From: Roseihalotalea indica
Lineage (GTDB): Bacteria > Bacteroidota > Bacteroidia > Cytophagales > Cyclobacteriaceae
Reading direction: 5' to 3'
DNA length: 64,000 nt
NCBI RefSeq assembly: GCF_022458895.1
Contig: NZ_JAINFL010000016.1
Span: 68,440-132,439 of the forward strand
The position numbers were made by a program, and so were the translations under genes. Every line of letters begins with the position of its first letter. Positions within the stretch are counted from its first letter, which is position 1. Under the pieces are notes generated by a model. That model searched no databases and was not told the origin of the DNA. It saw only the letters and a program-made list of their open reading frames with translations. Below are positions 27,834 through 37,657 of this stretch, piece by piece.

Positions 27834-29186
27834 TTATCGTTGCGGTTTTTGAGCGGAAAATGTTTCTTCTCCCCGGAACCAGCGGCCCGCCTGTCCGGTC
27901 AGCCAGAGGTAATAATCGGTATCAAGGTCATTTTCAATACCTACAAATTTTCCGTCACCGTTGAGGGGCACATCTTCCTGATTAGCGGTTTTGAAGATAG
28001 CCGTTCCTTCATCAACCTCATCAAACATGGCAACATACAAAGCTTCCGCTCCCGATAGTTTGGCTCCGGCGATCTGCTTCCATAAAAAATCACCCCTATT
28101 ACGAGGAATAGAATTATACAGTGCCGGGTCGTTCTGAAGGTTGCCCCAGCTAAAACCGGGAAATACCAGTGGTACGTAAGCGACACCATTATTTTTGCAC
28201 CACTGAATATCTCCGGCCAGCACCGGTCCGGCTAGCGTATACCGGTCTGAATTATAGCGACCTACCGCCCAGGGCATCACAATATCGCAGCTTTTTATCA
28301 GCGTATGCAGCGCGGGGTCCGGTTCGGTATCATTGTCCAGCGTCCGCCAATAGTAAGGCACGCCCAACATTACCGATATAGCGTTCTGAGGACCTTTCAG
28401 AGTATTAACCAACTGTTGTATATCAGCGGTTGAATATTTTCGGTTATCGTTGAAGCCTGCTCCCCACACGGCTAGCAGTGGGCGACCATCATGCCGCACA
28501 TAGGTAGGATGGGTCTGATTATTGAACAGATCAAATTTTTGCTGTAGTTCGGCCCAGTCCTGGGCTACGTAAGCCACATCTTCGGGGGAGCTGCCACTTA
28601 AGTCGTACATCACCGCAATGGCCCGGCCATGTTTTTTGGCAGCTTTCAGGGCATTCTCCAGCACCTTGTTAAAATGTCGTTTACCCTGAGGATTAGATTC
28701 CTTAATTTCTACCACAAAGCGCTGCATAAAGACCCCGTCAATGCCGTATTCTTTCATCCACTGAAAATGTAGATCCACACTTTCTTCATCGTAAGGACTA
28801 TAGAGATAGGCATCGGAACCGTCCGCGTGTTTAAAGGGAGCTACATACTTCTTGTCATACTCGCTCATGTCGGGCCAGAAATCGATGGTAGAGCAGCCCG
28901 GCCCGAACCCACAGTGGCTTTTATAGTGATACCAGCCCCGGTCTGAGTCATCCCCTTCGGCAGCGAACCAACCCTGGTAGCCGGCCATCACCAGGTTGGT
29001 GTAGGATGTGTACAGGCAGCCGGTTTCATCATATACAATTTCCTGTTGCTCTCCAGCATCGGGAGGTGGATTTCCAGTATCATCCTTATCTGCTTCGGTG
29101 CAACCAAAGATCAACAGGAAGAGAGGAAGTAAAATGTAGGATATGTTCACGTTAGGTAGTTCTTTTTGAAGGTTGAGTATTAGCAT
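27834..29186 (-). CDS. GH71/99-like glycoside hydrolase lipoprotein (copy 2)
   Basis: A 450-residue paralogue of the next gene, again with VMAGYQGWF, LHFQWMKEYGIDGVFMQRF, AIAVMYDLSG and ALYVAMFDEVDEGTAIFK. Unlike copy 1 it has a lipobox (LLIFGC), so it should be lipid-anchored. An internal GTG start just before NISYILLPL would give a cleaner signal peptide than the first ATG at 29186. The tandem pair probably arose by local duplication and then took different cell locations, one secreted or periplasmic and one anchored. Confidence 0.82.
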   Translation of the reverse strand: MLILNLQKELPNVNISYILLPLFLLIFGCTEADKDDTGNPPPDAGEQQEIVYDETGCLYTSYTNLVMAGYQGWFAAEGDDSDRGWYHYKSHCGFGPGCSTIDFWPDMSEYDKKYVAPFKHADGSDAYLYSPYDEESVDLHFQWMKEYGIDGVFMQRFVVEIKESNPQGKRHFNKVLENALKAAKKHGRAIAVMYDLSGSSPEDVAYVAQDWAELQQKFDLFNNQTHPTYVRHDGRPLLAVWGAGFNDNRKYSTADIQQLVNTLKGPQNAISVMLGVPYYWRTLDNDTEPDPALHTLIKSCDIVMPWAVGRYNSDRYTLAGPVLAGDIQWCKNNGVAYVPLVFPGFSWGNLQNDPALYNSIPRNRGDFLWKQIAGAKLSGAEALYVAMFDEVDEGTAIFKTANQEDVPLNGDGKFVGIENDLDTDYYLWLTGQAGRWFRGEETFSAQKPQR

Positions 29187-29259
29187 TCCTCTCTTCCGTC
29201 GGCTAAATGGGCTTCGGGAAGAGAAGGAATGCTTTTTATGGTTGTTGTATAGTTACTAA

Positions 29260-29946
29260 TTAAATATCCAGTTGCACGGCTGGTGCGTAATTCAGCTTGG
29301 CTTCACCGGCGTCAATCAGCGCTCCTACCCGGAAGAAATAGGTTTCCCCAGTGGACAGAATAGAAGAGTTGGCGGGCAGGTCCAATTCAAGGGTAAACTC
29401 CTGATTCGGATCAACCACCGCATTAATATCATTTTCAACCGCCAAAATCCGCAAAGGCTCACCTACTTCCGGGTCAGGGTGAACATAAAGCCCCACCTTT
29501 CGGACATTGTTCACTACATTCTGCTCGAGCTTGAAAGTAGCAATTACACTGTTGCCAGTTTTAGTGATTGAAGCATCCTTCACCCGGATATAGGGCACTA
29601 CCTCAAAATCCAGCTCGGTCTTTCCGCTGATATTTATGTCCTGAGGTTCTACCGGAATGAAGTTTCCCCGCACCGGCTGTACCGTGTACATATTGGAAAA
29701 CAGCAAGCTGTTAGCATAGGTCCCGTCGTTTTTCACGATCAGGTACTGAGGAGAAACGGGGTCGTACCCATGCTCGGTAATCTCAATATTGGTGCCTCGG
29801 ATGATGTCCTGCTCTACCAGTTCTCCAGTTTCAGCATCAATGATTCTACCGGAAAGTTCGGCATCCGGAAATTCGTAATTATCCAGCTCACAGGCACAGA
29901 GGGCCACGGTGAGCAGTAATATGATGGAATTGAGTGTTTTCATCAT
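29260..29946 (-). CDS. DUF3823 family lipoprotein
   Basis: A 228-residue lipoprotein with signal peptide and lipobox (ALCAC, Cys near residue 19). The order is an N-terminal carboxypeptidase-regulatory-like domain (AELSGRIIDAETGELVEQD) and a second beta-sandwich. This matches DUF3823 proteins that regularly follow SusD in Bacteroidota. The probable role is a surface glycan-binding accessory, inferred from location. It lies 29 bp after SusD and precedes the GH71/99 pair. Confidence 0.85.
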   Translation of the reverse strand: MMKTLNSIILLLTVALCACELDNYEFPDAELSGRIIDAETGELVEQDIIRGTNIEITEHGYDPVSPQYLIVKNDGTYANSLLFSNMYTVQPVRGNFIPVEPQDINISGKTELDFEVVPYIRVKDASITKTGNSVIATFKLEQNVVNNVRKVGLYVHPDPEVGEPLRILAVENDINAVVDPNQEFTLELDLPANSSILSTGETYFFRVGALIDAGEAKLNYAPAVQLDI

Positions 29947-29975
29947 GATTTAGTTTAATGTAAATCAATAGGTTA

Positions 29976-31868
29976 TTAATACTGAGGATTCTGCGTTAAC
30001 CCGTTGGCCCCGATACCCGGAATAGGGCGGTAGTACCACTTATAATCGAAGTTTCGGGGGTTGAGATTAGGAGTGAAAGCCCGTACAAAGATGTACTGCG
30101 GCGGTTCTAATCGAAGGTCCAGCAGCGGGAATAAAGAATGCAGGCGTCGCTGATCAAACACTGTGTGGTATTCTCTTCGGCGGATTAAATCCCAGTAGCG
30201 TTTATTCTCGAAGGCCAGTTCTACCCGTCGCTCCCGCATCAGGTTTTCTATGGTAAGCGGAATAGCCTCAGTATGCGCGGCCCGACGGCGAGTTTCGTTC
30301 ATGGCTTGCTCGGCGCGGCTAGCATCGCCTAGTCCACTTTCCAGTACGGCTTCGGCATAATTGAGCAGAATCTCGGCATAACGAAAATCTATAAAATCGG
30401 TCGTGCTCTGGTTCCAGCCCGGAGTAACGGGAATCCGCTCGTCCAGGAATTTTTTGAAAGAGAAACCGGTTCGGGTATTGTTACCGCCAAACGGGTCAAA
30501 ACCGGAGTACGTGCTTGGGTTCGGGCCACCGTAGCTGTAGTACACTGTTTCACCAATCGTTACCTGATCACTGGTTCGGATCACAGCATCTCCTTCGGGT
30601 TTCACGTAACCCGCCTGAATAATGATCTTCTGATCTTTCCACTCGGTGCCGGGTAGGATAACCGTACCCCAAAGTCGGGCATCTTTCCCTTCAAAAATCT
30701 CATAAGGGTTATCAAAATGAAGGTAATTATTGGATGCATCAAACCCGTTATAATCCTCTAAATCACCGCTTTGGGTGGTCACGATAGGTGCGTTCTCACC
30801 GGGGTTATCATAGCTCTCGTAGATGTCGATAAAATCCAGCGTAGGGTTCATACGACCAGGATGCGGCCACCCGTTCGCGGTTTGGGCCGGTTGAAACCAG
30901 ATATTGTAATTATGGCCGGTTTCATTCCCTGGACGTGCAAACCCTTTAATAAATATGGCTTCCGTCGGAGCAATGTTTGGATCCTGAAAAAGCTCCCGGT
31001 AGTTTTCCGCTGCTTCTTCAGGGTTGGCTGGGTTGGGTTTGTACAGACCAAACATTCCGGAATTCATAATGGCTTCGCTGGCCTCAATACAGGCGGCGTA
31101 GTAATCATTCGCCAGATTTGCATTCAGGCCAATCAATTGCTGATCAACCGCATTACCGGATAACGGAGCGCGATCACCAAATTTTGCTACTGAAGCGGCA
31201 TGCAGAGCTGCTCGTGATTTAAGTGCATAAGCGGCCCACTTTGTACCTCGGCGCTCGCCGCCCGCCCATGATTCGGGCAGGTTGGCAATAGCCACATCAC
31301 ATTCATCCATGATAAAATTCCAGGTATCTTCTTCGGTGCTTCTCGGTACTTTCAACGATTCCACTTCACCGTCGTACGCCTGGGCTGAGAGGATCAGTGG
31401 AACACCACCGTACAGCTTGGCTAGCTCAAAATAGGTGTACGCCCGAATAAAGGCGGCTTCACCCTGAATCATGCGGCGGTCTTCTTCCGAAATATCCAGG
31501 GTAGGAATAATATCAATCAGCAGGTTTACATCCCGGATCAGCTTATAATTCTGTTCCCACCAGTTGAAATCGCCATCGCCTATAAAGTCGCCGAACTCAG
31601 AATGTACGGCCTCATCGGTATGCATGGCTGGGGCAAAACCACCGTTGTTGGGGTCGCCACTGTTGATACGGTACCCATTGCGGAAATAAGCAAAATCCTC
31701 AACTGGCAACTGATAATACAGGTTCGCCATATAGATTTTCACCCCAGCGGGGTCGCTGAATAAGGCCTGACCACTTAGCTTGTCTTTCGGTTCCAGATCC
31801 AGTACATCTGAGCAACCGTATATCATGAGTACACTCAGCAGTGCACATATATTTTTTCTGATTTTCAT
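29976..31868 (-). CDS. RagB/SusD-family nutrient-binding lipoprotein (second pair)
   Basis: A 630-residue SusD-like lipoprotein, with signal peptide ending LMIYGC and the anchoring Cys near residue 19. It has the family motifs GEAAFIRAYTYFELAKLYGGVPLIL near residue 140, YAEILLNYAEAVLE and the late RRVELAFENKRYWDLIRR. It binds the substrate for the SusC transporter encoded just upstream. The gap to SusC is 11 bp. It belongs to the GH92/GH95/GH71/99-like locus. Confidence 0.93.
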   Translation of the reverse strand: MKIRKNICALLSVLMIYGCSDVLDLEPKDKLSGQALFSDPAGVKIYMANLYYQLPVEDFAYFRNGYRINSGDPNNGGFAPAMHTDEAVHSEFGDFIGDGDFNWWEQNYKLIRDVNLLIDIIPTLDISEEDRRMIQGEAAFIRAYTYFELAKLYGGVPLILSAQAYDGEVESLKVPRSTEEDTWNFIMDECDVAIANLPESWAGGERRGTKWAAYALKSRAALHAASVAKFGDRAPLSGNAVDQQLIGLNANLANDYYAACIEASEAIMNSGMFGLYKPNPANPEEAAENYRELFQDPNIAPTEAIFIKGFARPGNETGHNYNIWFQPAQTANGWPHPGRMNPTLDFIDIYESYDNPGENAPIVTTQSGDLEDYNGFDASNNYLHFDNPYEIFEGKDARLWGTVILPGTEWKDQKIIIQAGYVKPEGDAVIRTSDQVTIGETVYYSYGGPNPSTYSGFDPFGGNNTRTGFSFKKFLDERIPVTPGWNQSTTDFIDFRYAEILLNYAEAVLESGLGDASRAEQAMNETRRRAAHTEAIPLTIENLMRERRVELAFENKRYWDLIRRREYHTVFDQRRLHSLFPLLDLRLEPPQYIFVRAFTPNLNPRNFDYKWYYRPIPGIGANGLTQNPQY

Positions 31869-31879
31869 ACTGTTACTGT

Positions 31880-34800
31880 TTAGAAAGTTAGGTTAACACC
31901 GACGTTGTAGTTTCGGGACAATGGATAGGTAAACCCGGCATTGAACAGCCCCTCAAGTTTCTCAGGGTCAAAGGGTTTGATGAACGGATCGGCAATGGTG
32001 AACAGGTTGAAGGCGTTCACGTAAATGCGCAGCCGGTCAATACCGATAGAATTCAGGTACGAAGGGTTCAGCGTATAGCCCAGTTCAGCACTTTTCAGCC
32101 TTACGTAGGAAGCGTCTCTTCTCCAGTTAGAGCTTTCGGCGTACATTGCTCCCACGTTGGCAATCAGTCGGGTAGCAGGCCACTCGCCCGGAATCCACTC
32201 GCTATCGGGGTTGTAAGGGTCTTCCTTATGCCAGCGGTCGAAGAAGTAGCCCGGTGTATTTCCTCGGAATGCCATCACCTCGGCATATACCTCATTGAAC
32301 CGGATGGTGTATTTAGCCGAGCCCTGGAACAGGATATTAAAATCAAAGCCTTTCCAGGAACCCAATAAAGTAAGCCCGTAGTGTACTTTCGGAGTACCTG
32401 CCCAGAATAGCGGTAATTGGTCATTTCCGTTGATCACCCCATCATTGTTAACATCCTGGTAGCGGAAGTCGCCGGGTAGCTCGCGGGTATTGCCCAGATC
32501 GCCGTTTTGCAGCGGAGCATTTCGGATTTCTTCATCGCTCTGGAACTGCCCCAGGTATTCATAACCCCACACTACATCATTCCAGCGGTTAGCCGTACCG
32601 TTTCTCCATCGGTCGTAGCTGTTCACAAACGGTCCCCGTTCTACGTAGCGGTTCATGGTGCGGGCAAAGTTGAAGTTTCCGCGCACACCATATTGGAAGC
32701 CATTATGCCGGTTATTCAGACCAACGGAGAAATCCAGTCCTTGTACCCGATCGCTATTAAGGTTTTCTTCCGGTAAGGTGCCGCCGAATGTATTGGGCAG
32801 TGCCAGATTCCGAATCGCCAGTAGCCCTTCCCGATCGCGTTGGTAGACGTCAAATTCAAAGGTGAAGCGGTTATCCCAAAGACCTACGTTCAACCCAAGG
32901 TCGGTGATGGTAGAAGTAAACCAGGTCAGGTTGGGGTTTACAATGGCGGGTGATGCGGCACCAGTAGTGTACTCCCCGTTGATAAATTCATATCCGCCAC
33001 CGCCCGTGGTAGAAAATCCCTGTACATACTGAAATGGATTTCCCGCATCTTCACCTACCTGTCCGTAAGAAGCGCGTAGTTTCAGGTCGGAAAAGATGGG
33101 CAGGTTCTGGCTGATAAAGTCCTCTTCGGATAGTCGCCACCCGGCGGATACCACTGGGAAGAAACCCCAGCGCTGGTCGGGATGGTAGCGATACGAGCCA
33201 TCGTAACGGAAGGCAAACTCCAGCAGGTAGCGTTCATCGTAATTGTAGTTGAAGCGACCGATGTACGACAGACGAGCCGATTCATCTTCCAGTCCACCGG
33301 CTTCCTGGCGGTTGAGTCCGGCAAAATCCACCTGATCGGTGGTGTAGAAATTGTAGTAGCGGAGCAGCCGGGCTGAGCGATTAGCCGTTTGTTGCTGTTC
33401 AAATACCAATGCTGCGCTCACTCCATGCTTATCCAAAAATTTGGTTTCGTAGTTCAGTTGCGCCTGAAAAGTCAGGCGGTTGAAGTCGCCCCAGTTGTTC
33501 GAGATGTTTTCACTTCCGCTTCGCTGCTTCACCGATACATACTCCCCATCAGCATAATTGTATACATTATAGCCTTTGAAGAGATTCTTATTCAGGTAAG
33601 AATTGGCATCGTAAGAAGCCAGTCCTTTGATGGATAGCCCTTCTACGAATGGGAAAGTATAAGTAAGGGCAATGGAAGACTGAAATTGCTTATCGACCGC
33701 CTCATTATAACCAGTAACATCCCTCTGGGAAAGCACCAGCGGGTTTTGCCCGGAACTTACCACTCCGGGATAATCCGGGTTATTGTTGGCATAGGGCGAT
33801 TCTATGGGGAGGGTTACGCGAGTTCCTTTAAAGATATTGAAGAAGTTCTCACCCGGCTGCTCCCGCTTGTCGTAGCGCCCGGCCAGAAAAACCTCGGCTT
33901 TCAGGTTTTCGCCTAACTTGGAAGTGATGTTCGAGCGGAAGGTGTATTTCTTATACCCCATATCATCGCTTTTCAACAACCCTTTCTCGTTGTAATATCC
34001 CAGGTTGACGTAATACTGAACAGCCTCAGTTCCCCCGGATGCCGACAGGTTATGCTGATACTGCATAGCCCGATCTTTCATGGTTACATCGTACCAATCA
34101 GTATTTTCGTAGCCGGGAACGCCATCAATATATTTCTGAAGTTCGTCCTGGGTGTAATACGGGTTTCCCGCGCCGAAAATCTCCGCATCGTTCCGCATAA
34201 TGGCCCACTGGGCCGCCGTAGCCATCTTGGGCACATCAGTCGGCGACTGCCAACCTACCACCCCATTGTAGCTAAATTCGGGCTTACCAGCTGAGCCTTT
34301 CTTAGTGGTTACGATAATTACCCCATTGGCGGCTCGCACCCCGTAGATGGCCGCTGAAGCATCTTTGAGCACTGAGATACTCTCAATATCTTCGGGATTC
34401 AGCCGCTGAAACTCGCTGCCGCCATCCCGGGCAATACCATCAATCACAAACAACGGAGTACCAAAACCCCGGATGTTAATCATGGTGTTAAACTCGCCCG
34501 GCTGCCCAGAATTTTGTCGTATCTGCAAACCGGCGACTTTCCCCTGGATTTTCTGCGCAAGGCTGGCATGAGTGGTTGTTTGAATTTCTTTAGACTCAAT
34601 GTTGCTGATGGCACTGGTCAGGCTTTCTTTCTTTTGCGTTCCATACCCGACTACGACTACCTCTTCCAGCGAAGTGATGTCTGGCTCCATTGAGATATCT
34701 ATTGTCGTTTGGGTTCCTACGGGAATGGTTTGCCTCAGATAACCCACTGAGCTGAAGATCAGCACCGGCTCCGTCCCGCTTGTTTCAATAGAATACTGCC

Positions 34801-35053
34801 CGTCTATATCGGTGATGGTTCCGGTAGACGTGCCTTGCAAAATGATGTTGACTCCCGGCAAGGTTTCTCCGGTTTCATCAGTAACCACCCCGGAGACGAT
34901 GCGCGACTGCCCCGAGGCATCCTGGGCAAATAAAGTAGTACTGGCAATGATCTGCAACAGAAACATCATTCCTGAAAGCAGCATCACACTGCGCCACCTG
35001 CCTGAGCAGATCAGAACAGAGGGCAGTACGAGTGATCTGTAGTTGTTTTTCAT
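31880..35053 (-). CDS. SusC/RagA-family TonB-dependent outer-membrane transporter (second pair)
   Basis: A 1057-residue transporter. I prefer the ATG at 35053 (MKNNYRSL); the ATG at 35065 adds only four residues. The signal peptide is longer than usual and ends ASTTLFAQ near residue 45. A CarboxypepD_reg-like domain follows (SGVVTDETGETLPGVNIILQG), then EEVVVVGYGTQKKESLTSAI near residue 140, a plug with GVRAANGVIIVTTKKG near 235, and the beta-barrel. There is no STN domain. It partners with the SusD protein that follows. Glycan imported by this pair is expected to be processed by the nearby GH95, GH71/99-like and GH92 enzymes. Confidence 0.93.
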   Translation of the reverse strand: MKNNYRSLVLPSVLICSGRWRSVMLLSGMMFLLQIIASTTLFAQDASGQSRIVSGVVTDETGETLPGVNIILQGTSTGTITDIDGQYSIETSGTEPVLIFSSVGYLRQTIPVGTQTTIDISMEPDITSLEEVVVVGYGTQKKESLTSAISNIESKEIQTTTHASLAQKIQGKVAGLQIRQNSGQPGEFNTMINIRGFGTPLFVIDGIARDGGSEFQRLNPEDIESISVLKDASAAIYGVRAANGVIIVTTKKGSAGKPEFSYNGVVGWQSPTDVPKMATAAQWAIMRNDAEIFGAGNPYYTQDELQKYIDGVPGYENTDWYDVTMKDRAMQYQHNLSASGGTEAVQYYVNLGYYNEKGLLKSDDMGYKKYTFRSNITSKLGENLKAEVFLAGRYDKREQPGENFFNIFKGTRVTLPIESPYANNNPDYPGVVSSGQNPLVLSQRDVTGYNEAVDKQFQSSIALTYTFPFVEGLSIKGLASYDANSYLNKNLFKGYNVYNYADGEYVSVKQRSGSENISNNWGDFNRLTFQAQLNYETKFLDKHGVSAALVFEQQQTANRSARLLRYYNFYTTDQVDFAGLNRQEAGGLEDESARLSYIGRFNYNYDERYLLEFAFRYDGSYRYHPDQRWGFFPVVSAGWRLSEEDFISQNLPIFSDLKLRASYGQVGEDAGNPFQYVQGFSTTGGGGYEFINGEYTTGAASPAIVNPNLTWFTSTITDLGLNVGLWDNRFTFEFDVYQRDREGLLAIRNLALPNTFGGTLPEENLNSDRVQGLDFSVGLNNRHNGFQYGVRGNFNFARTMNRYVERGPFVNSYDRWRNGTANRWNDVVWGYEYLGQFQSDEEIRNAPLQNGDLGNTRELPGDFRYQDVNNDGVINGNDQLPLFWAGTPKVHYGLTLLGSWKGFDFNILFQGSAKYTIRFNEVYAEVMAFRGNTPGYFFDRWHKEDPYNPDSEWIPGEWPATRLIANVGAMYAESSNWRRDASYVRLKSAELGYTLNPSYLNSIGIDRLRIYVNAFNLFTIADPFIKPFDPEKLEGLFNAGFTYPLSRNYNVGVNLTF

Positions 35054-35168
35054 AGATTGTAACATAGTAGTTGTGATAATTAGAATGTTATGTTATGTGA
35101 CCCTAGTGCCACTGACGCGGGCGTTCGTTTTTTACATAAGCCTCTGGTTTTTTAGTGATAAAATGGAT

Positions 35169-37493
35169 TTATGGATGTTCTGATAAGACGGCGGTGGTGA
35201 TGAAAGCCCCCCAGTGTTTATTAGGCTGGTCGCCCATGACGAAGGACAATTCCCCGCCATTGAGAATATCCTGATGACTAAAGACCGGCAATGACAGCGG
35301 CTCTCCATTCAGCGTAGCCGACTGTATGTATTTGTTCTCCCGGCTGTTATTCTCCGTGCTAATGGTGAATTGCTTCCCGTTAGAAAGGTCAATTGTCACT
35401 TCATCAAACAGAGGGCGTCCGATTGAGTACTGGGCTGAACCGGGGCAGAAAGAATAAAAGCCCATAGCATTCAGAATATACCAGGCCGACATCTGTCCGC
35501 AATCCTCATTGCCCGGCAGGCCATTGGGGTCATTAAAGTAGAGAGTGGTTAGTATCTGATCTACCAGCTGCTGGGTTTTCCAGGGTTGCCCCACCTGATT
35601 GTACATATGGGTGGTATGGTGGCTAGGTTCGTTGCCATGCGCATACTGCCCAATGAGCCCGGAAATATCGGCCGAAACATCTTCTCCTTCCAGGTTAGAG
35701 TCGGTAGAGAAGAGCGTATCCAGTTTGGTAATCATTTGCTGTTCACCGCCCATCAGGCTGGCTAGCCCGGGTACGTCATGAGGCACAAACCAGAGCCATT
35801 GCCAGCCATTTCCTTCGCAATAGTCATCATTCTGGTGATTGGAGTATTTGGGGTTAAAGGGAGTTTTCCAGTTCCCGTTGGCGAGTTTACCCCGCATAAA
35901 TCCGGTTTCCGAGTCAAAGTAGTTTTGATAGTTGAGGGCCAGCTTTGAGAATTTTTCGTAATCTTCTTCTTTGCCCAGGGCTTTGGCGAACTGGGCAACA
36001 CACCAGTCATTATAAGCATACTCCAGCCCTTTCGCTACTGCTTGGTTCTCTTTGTCCGATGGAATGTAGCCGAGCGTATTTTTAAATTGCTTGCTCGGAG
36101 GCATCAGTTTATGGTTCAGTATTCCCCGATCTACTTTATCGGTTACCTGCGTGGTATCGTACAGGGCGGCATGAACGACCGCTTCATATGCTTTATCTAT
36201 ATCATAATCGCGTATTCCCTTGTTGTAGGCATCCACAATGACCGGGATCGCGTGCGAGCCGATCATGGTACCCGTATAGTTCGAGGCAAGCTCCCACATG
36301 GGCAGCACCCCACCGGTTTCATATTTATCAATCAGCGAGTTGATCATCGCATTATCCCGTTCGGGGTCGGTGATGGTGAGCAGGGGATGTTGTGCCCGAA
36401 AAGTATCCCATAAGGAAAAAACCGTATAGTTGGTATGATTTTCTTTTTGACGAATGGAATGGTCCATGGCCCGATAACGCCCGTCGATATCGGTGTAAAT
36501 ATTGGGCGAGATGGCTGAGTGGTAGAGAGCGGTATAGAAGATCGTCTTGTCCGAATCATTATCCGTCTGAACATCAATTTTCGCCAGTTGCTTGTTCCAC
36601 TCCTCTTGCGCCTGCTGCCGAATCTGCTCAAAGTCCCAATGAGGAATTTCGGTTTGCAAATTGCGTTTTGCTCCGTCTTCATCTACCCCCGAAATACCCA
36701 CTTTCGCCATAATCTCAGTCTGATCATCAGTTTCAAAAGTCAGCATGACCCGCAGGTCGGTGCCCTGAAACTCGCCTTCCCCGGAAAAAGCATGGTCACC
36801 TTCAAATACCTTCATGCTGAAGGAGGCAGAAAACTCGGCGTAGAAATAAACATACTGGTCTTTGGCCCAACCGGAGGTCCGCTTAAGCCCCCGAATAGTG
36901 TGATCGTTTACTTTCTCAATGCGGAGCTCTACGTTACGCTGCCCGTGCAGGTGGTGGGTGAGATCGATAAAAAGAGCCGGTTGCTGGTTTTCAGGGTAAG
37001 TATACCGGTGCAATCCGGCTCTCAGTGTGCTGGTTAATTCTACATTAATGTCTTCATCCTCGAGCAATACCTGGTAATACCCCGGAGTGCTTACTTCGTT
37101 ATCATGAGAAAAAGCAGACCGGTATTCTTCCTCAATGCCATCGCTCTCTGCTTTTTGAGTAATTGGCATAAAAAGGAGGTCACCATAGTCGCCAATGCCG
37201 GTGCCGCTTAGGTGGGTGTGGCTGAATCCGATAATTTTACTGTCACTATAATGATAACCCGCGCAGGCATCCCACCCGTTCAGGCGAGTATCGGGGCTGA
37301 GCTGGACCATCCCGTAAGGAAGCGTGACACCGGGAAAAGTGTGGCCATGACCGCCGGTTCCGATGAAAGTATTAACAAATTGGGTATAATCGGAAGTATT
37401 CGTATTGTCGCGAACCAGTTCTTTTTCGCCCGAAGTGCAGGAAATGAAAAAAATAAACAAAATGCTTAGAAACGAATTCAGAAGTATTTTCAT
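35169..37493 (-). CDS. GH92 family alpha-mannosidase lipoprotein
   Basis: A 774-residue glycosidase of GH92, a calcium-dependent exo-alpha-mannosidase family (1,2-, 1,3-, 1,4- and 1,6-linkages occur). I chose the ATG at 37493. The signal peptide ends FFISC, so it is lipid-anchored. The start of the N-terminal domain, FVNTFIGTGGHGHTFPGV, is a classic GH92 signature. The catalytic domain has ADISGLIGQYAHGNEPSHH, with the acidic residues of the HGNEPSHH region, and ends with GNEDCGQMSAWYILNAMGFY. It heads the - strand locus and diverges from the SARP-like regulator gene, so control from 37503-37657 is likely. Confidence 0.93.
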   Translation of the reverse strand: MKILLNSFLSILFIFFISCTSGEKELVRDNTNTSDYTQFVNTFIGTGGHGHTFPGVTLPYGMVQLSPDTRLNGWDACAGYHYSDSKIIGFSHTHLSGTGIGDYGDLLFMPITQKAESDGIEEEYRSAFSHDNEVSTPGYYQVLLEDEDINVELTSTLRAGLHRYTYPENQQPALFIDLTHHLHGQRNVELRIEKVNDHTIRGLKRTSGWAKDQYVYFYAEFSASFSMKVFEGDHAFSGEGEFQGTDLRVMLTFETDDQTEIMAKVGISGVDEDGAKRNLQTEIPHWDFEQIRQQAQEEWNKQLAKIDVQTDNDSDKTIFYTALYHSAISPNIYTDIDGRYRAMDHSIRQKENHTNYTVFSLWDTFRAQHPLLTITDPERDNAMINSLIDKYETGGVLPMWELASNYTGTMIGSHAIPVIVDAYNKGIRDYDIDKAYEAVVHAALYDTTQVTDKVDRGILNHKLMPPSKQFKNTLGYIPSDKENQAVAKGLEYAYNDWCVAQFAKALGKEEDYEKFSKLALNYQNYFDSETGFMRGKLANGNWKTPFNPKYSNHQNDDYCEGNGWQWLWFVPHDVPGLASLMGGEQQMITKLDTLFSTDSNLEGEDVSADISGLIGQYAHGNEPSHHTTHMYNQVGQPWKTQQLVDQILTTLYFNDPNGLPGNEDCGQMSAWYILNAMGFYSFCPGSAQYSIGRPLFDEVTIDLSNGKQFTISTENNSRENKYIQSATLNGEPLSLPVFSHQDILNGGELSFVMGDQPNKHWGAFITTAVLSEHP

Positions 37494-37528
37494 TGTAATC
37501 AATCAGATAGAATTTTGATTACACGAAA

Positions 37529-37544
37529 AAGCGTCTGAACGCTT
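37529..37544 (-). promoter_or_regulatory. hairpin in the GH92 leader / divergent intergenic region
   Basis: AAGCGT (37529-37534) pairs with ACGCTT (37539-37544) across a CTGA loop. On the - strand it is followed by TTTTTC, so it could act as an attenuator in the GH92 leader, 36 bp before the start codon. The surrounding 150 bp are very AT-rich and are the likely divergent promoter region. Confidence 0.4.
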
Positions 37545-37657
37545 AAAAAAATGTTAATATTTAATTAATTAAGGCTAAAAAAACAGTTAATTTTATAATA
37601 ATTAAGTTTTATACTACACTATTTACAAGTTTGATACAGACATTGTGCATACGGAAA

